64,000 nucleotides of DNA. Source: Tetrahymena elliotti 4EA (lineage: Eukaryota > Ciliophora > Oligohymenophorea > Hymenostomatida > Tetrahymenidae). The notes under the pieces were generated by a model. The model ran no database searches and had not been told where the DNA came from. It saw only the letters and a program-made list of their open reading frames with translations. A program made the position numbers and the translations under genes. Location of the stretch: positions 1,176,834 through 1,240,833 of the forward strand of contig JH720313.1 in assembly GCA_000231825.2 (NCBI GenBank), written 5' to 3'. Shown here in pieces: positions 12,687-24,162 of this stretch (the first letter of the stretch is position 1; each line of letters opens with the position of its first letter).

Positions 12687-13154
12687 TGATTGTTTATTTT
12701 TTCTTTTTTAGAAATTAAATTGAATCTGAATTAATTAAATAATATTAATCTGAAATTATTTATTATTTGTTATTAACTGGTAAAATTGAAACTAATCATT
12801 ACATAAGTAGTATAAATTATTAAGACCCCTGCTAATAAATAAAAATATTTTTTTTCCAAAATTTTGATCTTTTCAATAGTTGTGTTAAATTTATTATTCA
12901 TCTATTAAAAATTATTTTTACAAGACAGTTGATTTTTGATAAAAATTATTCAGATTAATTTTGATGTTATGATGATATTTAAAAATCAATTTTTTTCTTT
13001 TTATTTATCAACTAAGAAGATTAAAGAAATGAATTTTTTAATAAAAAGCAAGATGTATTCAATTAAGAATTTTCTTATCCAGTTGTTTACAAAATAGGGT
13101 ATAAATAATTAAATCATTTAATAACAAAATTTTAGTTTATAATTTACAATAAAA
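12687..13154. other. AT-rich spacer
   Basis: About 470 bp between two minus-strand genes; probably the 3' flank of the membrane protein gene and the 5' flank of the LRR gene. No motif is seen beyond a slightly GC-richer patch near 12822-12835. Confidence 0.4.
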
Positions 13155-14472
13155 TCATTATTTTTATTATTCGGGTTCCTTTAACTTTAATAATTCTGCA
13201 TTTGTTGGAATATATTTTCTGTATGGATCACTGTTAGCCAATTTTAATTCTTTGATTTTTTCTCCATAGTTTAAGAACATAGCAGCATATAATCCAAATG
13301 ATAAGAAGCAGATTAAAGTAATTATGTATTTGAAATTCATATACCAAAGAGGGGCAGATTTATTTGATACTACTGAATGATCAAGTCCTAAAATAACTAT
13401 TATTAAATTTAATCAAGTTAAAAAAATTACTTAAAAATTTAATTTAATCTTACATATCTATAAACCAGCCATGATAGAGATAGGAGCTAAGTTTAGCAAA
13501 CCTTCTGTTGGGACTCCATAAACTAATGATAATGTATTAACTAAAGCACCAATAGCAGGAATAGTAGCTTTTTTATATTTAATTTTTTGAATAAATTTAA
13601 ATATTTTAATTGGAAATAATTCTTAATAATATATTATCTTAAAATATTTTAGTGATATTATTCTTCATTTTTGAATTGAATTTTTTATTTCTATTTCTAT
13701 TAATTTTATATCAACATATTTTGTAATTGAGTTAAATAGAGGGTGATTTTAACTACTTTTAAATAGCCAATAAACAAGATATAAATGAGAATTAAAAATA
13801 AGCTTTATATTCTTAAAATATTTATTTTACATAAAATAAATTATCTTCTTGCTTGAGGGCTTGAGTTGATAGAATCAGTTTATAAATCGTGCTAGGAAAC
13901 AGCTAAACCCCAATGGATACCACTCTATAATTTTGTAAATATTAAGAAATTAAAATGATAATCTAAAATAAGTAGTAAATGTGTAGCTTTATCAAAAATA
14001 ATGAGAGCTTAAATCAATTTTTATCTCAAATTTAATGAGTTACTTAGAAGCACTGGTGAATACCAATATACTTAGTTACAGCATTGAAAATAGGAATGAA
14101 AGATTCAGTAGGTATGCCTTGAGCTAATTAATAATATAAATAGCCAGATCCTCCTAATACTGGAAGAGTCACAGTAAGTCCTAATAAAATGGCATCGAGA
14201 GGTAATTTATTTTCACTCAATATGCTATCTAATTAAATTTTTCTTTCCTAAATAATGCCCTATAATTCCTTTTCGGTATATTGATCTTGTTAGGCAACAG
14301 TTTCTAATTCATAAATCTACTTAACTAATTCTTCTTCCTTTTCTTTTTCGATTTTTCTTTGCTATTTATGGGTACCGCTAAATCTAAAACAGCTTTTTTC
14401 GTAGAGTTATGGTATTTTTCTGTTGAAGAAAGCTAGATTTTTGCATGAATTTAAGAGTAACTTGCTAAACAT
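13155..14472 (-). CDS. Putative mitochondrial membrane protein (254 aa)
   Basis: Exons 14064-14472, 13454-13567 and 13155-13396 keep phase and give 254 residues. The N-terminus (MFSKLLLNSCKNLAFFNRK) is basic, hydroxylated and free of acids, like a mitochondrial presequence. A charged coiled-coil-like stretch follows (about residues 40-85). Then come hydrophobic segments: LDAILLGLTVTLPVLGGSGY, a Gly/Pro pair of related blocks (GIPTESFIPIFN and GVPTEGLLNLAPI) and a final transmembrane helix containing YIITLICFLSFGLYAAMFL. The C-tail is charged. The duplicated block suggests an internal repeat of membrane-dipping helices. I do not recognise the family; a ciliate-specific respiratory-complex or inner-membrane protein is plausible. 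The donor of exon 1 (14063) and the acceptor of exon 3 are the joins most open to revision. Confidence 0.55.
13868..13928. ncRNA. Possible intronic structured RNA (stem-loop)
   Basis: Inside the about 500-nt first intron of the membrane-protein gene lies a GC-richer patch. ATAGA (13869-13873) pairs with TCTAT (13924-13928), GTTTA (13878-13882) with TAAAC (13904-13908) and GCT (13891-13893) with AGC (13901-13903). The last two helices are separated by an internal loop, as in H/ACA snoRNA hairpins. No complete H or ACA box set is evident, and strand is unknown. Confidence 0.22.
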
Positions 14473-15955
14473 TTTACTTACAAAATTAAAATATGCTATT
14501 TGTGAAATAAATCTTTTGATTATTTTTTCGTCTTCTACCTATAGAATATTCAAATAGATTTCTAGATAAATAGATTGATAGTTATTAATCATAGATTTAA
14601 TTCAGTGTTTTAGTTAGCATCAAAAAATATCTTTAAAATATTTGCTTATTATCTCATTAAAATCTTAAATCTTGAAATTCTAAGTTTTTAAATTTATTTT
14701 TTCAAAAAATTTAAAATATTTCATGAATAATTATTTTACTCTAATCTAAGTAACTCAGTGATCTTGAAACAATTTTATTAATCTAGCTTTATAACATTTG
14801 AAATAATGAAATAAATTTTCTTTAACTCTGCCAAAATCTAATAAGTCAAATAATTAAATTAAGATTATTTCATATCAAAATTTTTATTTTTATTTTTTTG
14901 TTTTTCTTGAAGTAATTTTTTAATTATGTTTTCAATTAAATCTTTTAAACTGATTTTAATAACTAAAATAATTTAATAAGTAATAAATTAGTATTTTTTA
15001 ATATAAAATTATGAATAATTTTTCTTAAAAAATTCATTAAAACATAAATTTAAGTTAATTGAGATTCATTTGAAATAAAAAATTTAATAGTTCAATTTTA
15101 AATTATTTTTAAACAATATCTATCTGTTTATTTATTAAATTAAAATCAGAATTTTATTTGACGAAAAAATAAATGTAAATTGAATATTATAAATTTTAAA
15201 TAGACTCCTTTCTATAAATAAAAAAGATAGTTTTTTAATTAAAGAATAAAAACATGTTGGAAAACTAACTAGGTCAAATCAGCATTAAGGCTAACCGACC
15301 AACTAATTAACCTTTTATTTTAAGGTCAACAGCATCCTAATTCTAAATTAATTGAACCAGGAAGAAATAGATGTTGACATCTTAAATTAATTAGCTGTTA
15401 AAAGTTATTAGTAAAACTGTAGTTTTGTGCTAAAGTTTATGGGTCCATCTATAAAGAACAATACTTTTTGTGCTTTTAAGATTTAATAAATTTTCAAAAG
15501 ATTTTAATTCATTTTTATAAGTAAATTATAGATTTTATTGTTACGAGTTTGAATTTTTTCAATTAGAAAGCATGAAATTATATGAGCAATTCGAGCATTA
15601 TCACTGACTTTTTTTAAAACTTTATGAAGAAATTTAATTTGCATTAGATTGTTTTAACTTAATTATTAATCAAAATATAAAATAAATTGTTAGTAAAAAA
15701 GGGAGCTAATAATTTCTTCATTGTAACAGATTATAGAAAAAGAGACATAGAAATACCAAAACAAATATAGGTTTTATCTCAAAAGTAAAATCTTTGTTTA
15801 GATGATTAAAATTTAGTTCATAAAAAATAAATAAATCTATCTTTAAAAATATAAACAATTTAACCATAATAATAATCAGGCACATTTACATCAAGAAGCC
15901 AACCAAAATATTTGTAATTATAGACCAATAAATTATAAACTGCTCTAAATACTGA
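14473..15955. other. Spacer with a coding-like fragment at 15254-15480
   Basis: Mostly AT-rich. Between 15254 and 15480 composition becomes coding-like: an ATG at 15254 opens a short peptide, and another frame reads NQEEIDVDILNQLAVKSY then FVLKFMGPSIKNN. The two frames are not joined by any convincing intron. It may be a gene relic or a small gene whose splicing I cannot resolve. Confidence 0.3.
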
Positions 15956-18900
15956 ATGGGAAACGCTGAAAGCTAACAAAAGGGAGAAGAATATTTGAAA
16001 TAATTTTAAGATAAATACAAGTATGATTTTAATCACAAACCTGATTATTCAGATGTATTTTTTCAGAATGTGATTTTACACCATGAAAGAGAAGGAACAA
16101 AAGTTATTGCTTAGATAAAAAAAGAAAATGAAATTGACCATTTCAATGATGTTTAAGAAAAGTATTTATAAGACAGAATTAAGGATGAAAGATCATTGAA
16201 TCTGCTTAAAATTTGCGGTAAATAAAAATAATATTCATATAAAAACAATTTTTTCTAAATAATACTACCTTAATAATTAGGATATTATAGCAATCTTGAT
16301 CTATCTAGTGTATGTGGCAATACTTATTCTCGCTTTTATTTTGTAGAACATCCTGTTGGCACTTTATCTGATGAAATTAATTTAAGAAAGCTAATGGATC
16401 CTCCAAGACCTTACTCGGAGTTAGAACTTTGGGGATTTATTTACAGCATCACATCTGGTTTATAAAAATTAAGAGAAATAGAAAAGGTTTGCAAAAATAT
16501 CTCTTCGTCTACTATCTTTATCAGCTAAGAAGGATATTATTAAATTTGCGAGCAGGGTGTTGTAAAAGAAAATTCTATATTTGATGAAATATCCTTTAAG
16601 TAATTCAGAAAAGACATGTACCTTAGTCCAGGTTAGATGGAAGTAAAGCAATATTTTATTATTATAGAACTCAATATTAAATAAATAAAAATATATTTAA
16701 AATAAATTTTAATAAAAGATTTAACTCAATTTATTTATTTTTAATTAGTGTATTAAAGAATAGCTGATACATGATGAAACTAACCCTTATTTAAGTGATA
16801 TTTTTGCTTTAGGTATCTTGGTAACTGAAATGGCTTATCTTGAAGAATAAGGAGACATATACAGATATTATGGTAGTGATATTGGGATTGATTTCTAAAA
16901 ACTTATAGAAAGAATACAATATCTGTAAACTAAGTATAAAAATAAAAAGTTAATTCGTTTAATAATTAATATGACAGCAGAAGAGTAAAAAAAGAGAATA
17001 TCTTTAGATGAACTTCATGAAGAAGTTGAAAGAAATTTCGTAAGGATTTTTCAACTAAATAATTTTTATTAAAAAATAAATTTATTTTTAATGAAAATTA
17101 AAGGGAAGAATATTACAAGATTAAACTTCTACAGACATTATGGATTGTCCTGTTCATAAAACTGGATTTATTGATTATATTATTAAACGTAATGATTATT
17201 AGCACTTATACCACAAACAAAATCGTAGTTAAGATATGCAAAGTCCTCAGTAAATGCGTATGAACAAGAAAAGACTAACTAGATTGAACATTGAAGAGCA
17301 TTATGGAGAAGATGGTGTAAGAGAAAGTCACAAAACCAATTATTAATCAATGAGTCAGTTAAAAGATGAAGATGATTAAACTCCAGATGGCACATTAAAT
17401 AATTTCAAAAATGATGAAGTTTCATCTTTGGAGTCAAATAAAGTAATAGGATAGTAGTAAGGAAAGAAGGGGAAAAATATGCTCTAAAGAGTTATGCCAG
17501 CCCTATCTATTTCTTTATCTGAATTTATAAGAAACAGCAATTTGAAAAAAGAGAAATTGTAACAGAAATAAAAGGAACTTGAATAAGTAGCTTAGAAAAG
17601 CAGAGAATAAGAAGAGGAAATGAAAAAGATTAAGGAAGAGATTACTCAAATAGACAAGTAAATTGAGAATGAAAGAGTACCCAAAGAGTCTTCAATTCAT
17701 AAACAAGTTCATTTTGTTTCAACTATTGTAGAAGAAGTGTAAACTCCTTAATCCTTAAATTAGTCCAGAAGAGTGAATGTTAATTCCAAAGCATCTCCTG
17801 ATGAAATTTAAGAAGATATTATCAAAAGTTAATAAATTTAAAATGGATTTAATTAGCAGTTTGTTCCTAATGGCAACTTAGTTTATTCGTAAAATACAGA
17901 AAACATCTAACCATTACATTTGAATTATAATGGCTATAGTTAACCTCCTTTGTCAAACAGACCTTTAAGATAGCAGCAGTCTTTCTCATCATCTCCATCA
18001 AGTCGCTCTAATAACTTTTAATTTAATTAATTTGATCCTTTGTTAGGAGTGTAAAGAAGCTTGTCTTTACAAAAACAGTCATACCTCTCACCTAAATTCC
18101 TTGCTTACAGTTAATCATAACTTGAAGGCACTTCTCCTTTATATTCACCTTTTGGTTAGCAAAGTTAGTTCTAAAACTATGCTCCTCCTCCCCAAAAACT
18201 TAATCTATCCCAGCAACCACAATACTTTTAAGGAATAAAATAATAACCATAGTCACTTTCTTTTTCTTAATAATAGCAGTAAGTATAACTATAATAGTAA
18301 TAGTAGTTATAAATACAGCAATAATAATTGCTTGAATAATAGTAATAGCAGTAGCAATAATAATTATTGTTACAATAACAGTAATAATTTTAGTTATAAT
18401 AGCAGTAATAATAATTATAGCTGTAGTAACAATAGTAGTAAATATAATTTTAGTAAGAATAGCAATAGCATCTTCACACTCAACCAGATCAATTTATATA
18501 AGCTCCTATAGTGCATAACTAGCCATATGTTAATTCAGCAATCAGCGACCAAGGATCCAATAATCCATATTAACTAAATCCATAGTATGGTGAAATATTT
18601 ATGCAAAATCCAAATTAAAATGGAAACTTTTAAAGAAATAGCCCTGTTCGTAGATACAATTTAGATAGATATGAGTAAAGATTAAGTAAGAATAACGTGT
18701 GCACAAATAAATTCAATAAACTAAAAGAATTGTTCGTTGTAGAATAACAATAAAAAGAGGTCGCATAAAAAGTAGAAAAATAAAATGCCGTTGTAGAAGA
18801 ACCAAAAAAGAATTTTAAGAATAAGGTAGTGAAAAAATAAAGCATTTAGGAAATAATACTTTCTAAATCAAAGAAAAAGCTTTCAATGGATTAAGTTAAA

Positions 18901-19119
18901 GATGTAAATCTATTCAGAAAAGATTAAGTCTTATCAGAAAATAAAAAAAGTGGAAGATTGTAGGAAAACACCTAAATTCTCAATGGAAAATTCTTTTAAT
19001 AAAAAAAATTAAGCCAAAATAATTTATAAAAATAACTAGAATAGCCAGATTTCACTAATTTTGAATTAATTTCTAACAGATATAAGTTATCTAAGAATAC
19101 TTAAGAGAACCTATTTTGA
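15956..19119 (+). CDS. Pseudokinase with Gln-rich C-terminal tail (976 aa)
   Basis: Exons 15956-16217, 16281-16642, 16749-17039 and 17104-19119 keep phase. The protein starts MGNAES, an N-myristoylation-type start. Residues about 45-300 follow a kinase fold: VIAQIKK in place of the VAIK strand, a C-lobe with YLSPGQME (APE-like), SDIFALGILVTEMAYL (subdomain IX) and a final LIRLIINM..EEQKKRISLDEL (subdomain XI). The HRD position reads C158-K159-N160 and the DFG position reads E178-Q179-G180. The catalytic Lys and Asn of that loop are also lost (SSST). It should therefore be catalytically dead and act as a membrane-tethered scaffold. After a charged coiled-coil region (about 450-530) comes a low-complexity tail with a Gln-dense tract encoded at 18240-18475. 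Ends at TGA 19117-19119. Confidence 0.72.
18240..18478 (+). repeat. Gln-rich low-complexity tract (mixed TAA/TAG/CAA/CAG)
   Basis: About 80 codons in which most are Gln, written with all four ciliate Gln codons and interrupted by Leu, Ile, Phe and occasional Glu. The mixed codons argue against recent triplet slippage. The tract lies in the tail of the pseudokinase. Confidence 0.7.
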
Positions 19120-19927
19120 TTAAAAAATTAACAATATTTTTATAATTCTAGTAAATAAATTTTTTATTTCTTAATATATCATACAAATTCAAGACAGCTT
19201 ATTAACCTTTCTTCAAATGGTTTCAATTTTAAATTTTAAAGTGTTTTTTTTTATATTTTAATTAATTCTTGACATTATTTAAATCCAAGAGAGATAGATT
19301 AAGAGAATAGCATACTTTTTAGGAAAATAAAATAGCATTTCAATTTCATGAAATATCATCTTTTTGATACAAAAACGTTTTTTAAAACAAAAAAATTAAT
19401 CTAAAATATATTATGAACATACTTATTCTTAACAAGATTAATTAGCTTTGAAATAATTTATAACATAAAATTTCTAATCATTCTGAAATTGATATTTATA
19501 ATTTTAGAGTGATAAAACATTTGTTTGCAATTTCATTTATCAAAAAAATAAAAGACAGTATATTTATGTCTTTTGAAATTTGAAAATTGAAAAGTTGGAT
19601 AATTTTTTGTTGAATTTACTGAGTTAGAATATGAGTAGCATAAAATAATAATTAATTTGTTTTTGTGGAAGTTAAATTTCTAGAAAAATGATAGAAATAT
19701 TTTTATGCATAACATTTCGGAGTATTGTTACAAACATTAACAAATACTGTATGCTTTTATAATTTTAATATTTAAGTAATTTATGTAATTTGATTTATTG
19801 AAAAAAGAATAATTAGGATAATTGCTAATATTACTAGATATATTTAGGTTTTGATTATTTTATAATTAAATAGAAGCTAATAATTTCATTCACATTTATT
19901 GTTTTTGCGATCTAAAATATTTCATGC
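19120..19927. other. AT-rich spacer
   Basis: About 800 bp between two plus-strand genes, with no recognisable gene or RNA. It presumably holds the terminator of the pseudokinase gene and the promoter of the DnaJ gene. Confidence 0.45.
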
Positions 19928-21245
19928 ATGATTGGACTTTAAATTGTCTTTAAAAAATTTCCAAGAAATCTAAGCTTGGCTAATTGTGACTCAAATAGGA
20001 TGGGCAAATTTTACTTTTCTAGGGTTGAAACATCAAAAGATTACTACAAATTATTGGGTGTCAGCTAGAATGCCAAACCAGCAGATATTAAATCAGCTTT
20101 TTTTAAGCTTGCTAAAAAATATCACCCTGATACCAATCCTAGTGCAGGAGATAAATTTAGAGAAATTAATGAAGCTTATTAAGTTTTAAGTGATGAGAAT
20201 TAAAGAAGAGACTATGATTAAATGAGATCTTCTGTTTCTTAAAGCAGCGGATTTGGGTATTCCTCTTCAGCAAATAATTATTAATAAAGAAGACCTAATT
20301 CATAAGGTTCCACATACACAGAAACTGAAGAATTTTTTAACAAATATGCTTAACAAAGTAGAAATGAAAGATAAAATTAAAATTAAAATTTTTACTATTA
20401 CTGGGAATCTTAGAATCCAAAATAATAGAATGCATAAAATCAATATTATCAGTATTATCAATAGACTAATTAATATTACTAACAAAGAGAGTAAGAAAGA
20501 AAATAGGAAGAAGCTAGAATGAATGATGCTATGAAAGACTTCGTTAAAAATATGTATGCAGGAAATAATCAAAGATATAATGAATTTGTAAATTCCTATG
20601 GAAGAGGTAGAGCATAATCAGCAAATTAATAGTAATATGGGTATGATCCTCATGATTATTATTAATACAATCAGAGATAACAATAGGCTTAACAAAACTA
20701 ATAAAAACAATATTACTCAAACCAAGCTAATTAAAGTTATTCAAATAATAGTAGATATTAAGATGCCCAAGACGCCTTCGATCAGAAAGCTTAGAGGTTT
20801 TATGAAGAATAAATGAAAGAAAGATATAGGGAAGAATTAAGAAGATAAAAAGAATATGAAGATTGGTAAAGAAAAAAAGATGTAAATTAATTAATTAATT
20901 AATTAATTTTTCTACCAAAAAATTTGCTCTTGTTGATAGAAGAAATTCTTAATACAATTGGAGATTTCTTTTATTTTCGAATTTACAAAAACATATTTAC
21001 TATTTTGTATAAAGATTAAAAAATAATATTAACATAGGAGATGTTCATGAAAGAAGTAGATGATAAAGTATAAGAATTTAAAAAGAATGTCTAAGATGTT
21101 GGTAGAAAAGTAGAAAATGTTGCTAACAAGGCTGAAGATATTGTTAAGGTAAGTATATTTAGATTATTCTAATATGTTTTTCACTAATTCAAATTAAAAT
21201 TAGGATATTGGTGGTAAAGTTTGGGATTTCTTCAAGAAGAAATGA
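19928..21245 (+). CDS. Mitochondrial-type DnaJ (HSP40) domain protein
   Basis: Exons 19928-20881, 21038-21148 and 21204-21245 give 368 residues. A J domain occupies about residues 38-103: DYYKLLGVS, then [15 protein letters not shown] with the essential HPD, and [21 protein letters not shown]. The ATG at 19928 is preferred over the in-frame one at 19994 because it adds a basic, acid-poor leader ([20 protein letters not shown]) that looks like a mitochondrial presequence. The J domain is followed by a long Gln/Asn/Tyr-rich region. The last exons encode an amphipathic helix (KEVDDKVQEFKKNVQDVGRK) and end [13 protein letters not shown]. There is no zinc finger or type I/II C-terminal domain, so it is a class III J protein that would stimulate an Hsp70, probably in mitochondria. 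The 156-nt first intron begins with a TAA/ATTA simple repeat. Confidence 0.8.
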
Positions 21246-22219
21246 AGCTAATAGATGAAATAAAAACTTAATAGTGAAAAAGAATATAGAGTATAATACT
21301 TATTTCTTATCAATCAATAAAATATTGTTTGAAAAATTGTGTGAAAATGTATTTTAGTTTATTATGTAGAACTTTTATCTCTTCTTCTTTAAAATCTATT
21401 GCATTTATATTTATTTTATTTCTTTTTCTTTTCAAAAAAAATATTAAACTTTTTGAAATACTAATTCAAATGATAAAAAAGTATACCTTTAAACTTAAAA
21501 TTCTTTTACAATTCTTTATATTTTTAAAAATTATCAACTTTTAATAATAGAAAATTAATTTAATTTAATTTTTTTCATTTTTAAAATACTCTCTTATACA
21601 TATGATAATAATTACATTATTGATTGATCTTCTTTTGCAATTCTTTTTTTCAAAATATTTAAATAGAATTAATAAAATAATTATAATAAAAATCAAAAAT
21701 ATTTTTTTGAACCTCTAGTAAAATTAAACATTTAAAGAACATTACTTTTAATTGCAAAAATAAAAAATTATTTTAGTTTAAAAAAGAGTTACTCTAAATT
21801 TCAAACAAAATAGAATTTTTATTCCTTCTTCTTTTCTTCTTTTGAATAAATTAAATATTTAATTCATATTTATTTTAGACAAATAATAATATCATGTGAA
21901 ATATTTTTTTTATGTTCAACAATAATTTCTAAGTCTTTGAAAACCTAATAACTCTTCCAATTAAAAATTTTATTTTAGATGTAAAAAATTAACAAAAAAT
22001 TTATTTTAATTTAAATATTATAATTTTAAAAATATTTTAGCTTTTTAATTTAATCAAATTTCTTAAAAAATATAAGCTAAATGTTATTTTAAAAACTTTA
22101 TTCTAGCAATTTAATACTTTTAAAACTATTATTTTTTATTAGATGTAACTGTTTAACTTGATTTGTTTCACAATTCTGGCATAAATTGAAAATCCTAATA
22201 ACATTAGATATTATTGGAA
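21246..22219. other. Highly AT-rich spacer
   Basis: About 970 bp between the DnaJ gene and the tRNA cluster, with T-rich runs. Short standard-code frames here (for example 21329-21544) are compositional. Confidence 0.5.
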
Positions 22220-22293
22220 GCTCAGGTAGCTCAGTTGGTTAGAGCGTTGGTCTTATGAGCCAACGGTCGTGGGTTCGAGCCCCACCTTGAGCA
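22220..22293 (+). tRNA. tRNA-Ile(UAU), copy 1
   Basis: 74 nt with a complete cloverleaf: acceptor GCTCAGG/CTTGAGC, D arm with AGCTC...GAGC, anticodon stem TTGGT/GCCAA around loop CTTATGA (anticodon TAT, reads AUA), T arm with GTTCGAG, discriminator A. CCA is not encoded, as usual for eukaryotes. The A and B box promoters are inside the gene, and a run of eight T begins two bases downstream as the Pol III terminator. AUA is an abundant codon in this AT-rich genome. The anticodon assignment follows from the loop position. Confidence 0.95.
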
Positions 22294-22537
22294 CTTTTTT
22301 TTATTTTTTAATAAAATGTTTATTCGAGTTTTTTAATCTAAAAGTGGTCAATAAACTGCTAATTGATAAAATATTTTCACATTTTGTTAAAAAGTTTAAT
22401 TATTATGTCTACAAAAGAAATAAACAAAAAAATTTTGTAATCACTTTATTTTATGAACTAAATTTTTGATTATCTCATTGGATCTGGAATTTACTCAATA
22501 TAAACTTGTCCATTTTAAAAGTTAATAAAATTGTGAA

Positions 22538-22611
22538 GCTCAGGTAGCTCAGTTGGTTAGAGCGTTGGTCTTATGAGCCAACGGTCGTGGGTTCGAGCCC
22601 CACCTTGAGCA
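22538..22611 (+). tRNA. tRNA-Ile(UAU), copy 2
   Basis: Base-for-base identical to copy 1 across all 74 nt. The T-run terminator begins a few bases downstream. Flanks are unrelated to copy 1 beyond a few bases. Confidence 0.95.
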
Positions 22612-22822
22612 ATTCAATTTTTTTCATTATTTGCAAATAGATCTAAAGCTCAAAAAATCTAAGTTAATTTTCAAATAAAAAGCAGAATGCTACCTATTTG
22701 ACCTTAAATGATTTATAAATTACCATATTTTAAAAAAATTAGTTGAAATTTTTTTTAATTTTACTCAAATTTAAATAGAGCTATTTTATATTCTCAGAAT
22801 TTTTAACATATATTTCGAGACA

Positions 22823-22896
22823 GCTCAGGTAGCTCAGTTGGTTAGAGCGTTGGTCTTATGAGCCAACGGTCGTGGGTTCGAGCCCCACCTTGAGCA
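22823..22896 (+). tRNA. tRNA-Ile(UAU), copy 3
   Basis: Identical to copies 1 and 2, followed directly by a T-run. Start-to-start spacing is 318 and then 285 bp, so this is a small tandem array whose genic part has been homogenised or recently duplicated. Confidence 0.95.
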
Positions 22897-23498
22897 TTTT
22901 TTATTTTCACAATATATTTTACTGAAAATTTATTTTAAGAGATGAAGGAAATATAATTTAAAGACTTTTTTTACATTAACGCAAAATAAAATAATTGATA
23001 AAGGCTTGTAAAATAATCAAAACAAAAAGAAGAAACATAAAAAGTAAATGAAAATTTGATAATAAATATTCATTTAGAATTTTATTTATTTCCAATTAAA
23101 TTCGTTAAGCTTTTGAGATAAATCAATTCCTAACAACTGATTTAAAAATCAAATCAAATTACATCAAATTCTTAATTAAAATTTCAAAAAAAACCAGAAA
23201 AAAATACAAAATAAATTGAAAAGTGGTTTAATATTATTTTATAAGTATATTATCTATCTTGTTTTATTATTTTATTTAATTCGATTTTTATGTTTAATGT
23301 ATTTATTTAGTTAGTTTTAATTATTTTTATAGTTTATTTTAAGTTCATTTTTTTTATATATTTTATTAAGTTAGTTTTTATATTAATTAGATATGTTTTT
23401 AAATGGATTATTTTTATATTAGATGTTTTTTTTTAATATGATTTTTTTAATTAGATTTTAAAATAATTTATTAGGCGAGAAAAAAAATTTGCAGATTT
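22897..23498. other. AT-rich spacer
   Basis: About 600 bp between the tRNA array and the GC-richer island. Only A/T runs are seen. Confidence 0.5.
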
Positions 23499-23990
23499 TT
23501 ATAGACTAGTTTTTTTTTTATTTTGACAATAATTGGAGAGAGAATCGAAGATTAGGAAAACTCCAGAAGGATCTTGGCATTGATAATCAATTGGATTGTA
23601 GAGATATCTTTTGGCTATGGCATTTTTTTTAGGTGGGTGGGCTTGGATTAGATTAATTGCTAGGCTGAGTAGAAAATTAACAAGTTGGATTCTCACTTGA
23701 ATAGCAGCAAAGCCATTTCCAGTTCAAAAGCTGCAATCAAGTGGCCATAGGATCAAGATACAATTGTTTATGGGATAGAATCGAATGTTAACTTTCTATT
23801 TATCTCAGGTAGCAAAATAATCACTGGTATTAAAAACTTATCTCTATACTAATCCTCTTTCATACATTTGAGCCTTCTTTCTGAATTGCCTCGTCATCAA
23901 GCTACTCTTTTCCTTCGATCACTTTTCTGACGTGCCCATCTCTTTCTCATTATGGGCCTGCGGCTTCCTCTCCTAAGCTTCTAATTAAAA
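23499..23990. other. GC-richer island with strong hairpins; possible structured RNA
   Basis: Roughly 490 bp that stand out from the surrounding AT-rich sequence. There is no long ciliate-code frame; the minus-strand frame from 23696 lacks an ATG start. Two sets of complementary arms are visible. CACTTGA (23694-23700) pairs with TCAAGTG (23737-23743), with GCAGC/GCTGC (23704-23708, 23730-23734) inside. GCC (23888-23890) and GGC (23962-23964) enclose two hairpins, CGTCA/TGACG and GCCCAT/ATGGGC, forming a three-way junction. A non-coding RNA or a decayed element are the candidates; I do not match it to 7SL, RNase P, U3 or telomerase RNA from memory. Confidence 0.35.
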
Positions 23991-24162
23991 AAAACTATAA
24001 TTAAGTTTAATTAATAAACTAATTATGAAGAATATTCGAAATTTGAAAAATTTAAAAAATCAGTTAGAAAAAATCCAAAATTTTTCATAAGAAAATTGAA
24101 TTAATTACAAAGTAATTGATAATAGAATTTTAATACAAAACATTTATTAAATACTTTATTTT

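Noticed and set aside
13850..13930. The GC-richer block as an extra exon of the membrane-protein gene
   Set aside because: No phase-consistent splicing includes it, while joining 14064 directly to 13567 gives a coherent protein.
16469..20816. Short standard-code ORFs on either strand across the pseudokinase and DnaJ genes
   Set aside because: They are alternative-frame shadows; the J domain and kinase motifs fix the true frames.
20882..20911. ATTA tandem repeat as a possible regulatory or mobile feature
   Set aside because: It lies at the start of the DnaJ gene's first intron and is a simple AT repeat, common in this genome.
23499..23696. 65-residue minus-strand ORF in the GC-rich island
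   Set aside because: It starts with GTG, not ATG, is closed upstream by TGA, and overlaps a strong hairpin. No family is recognised.
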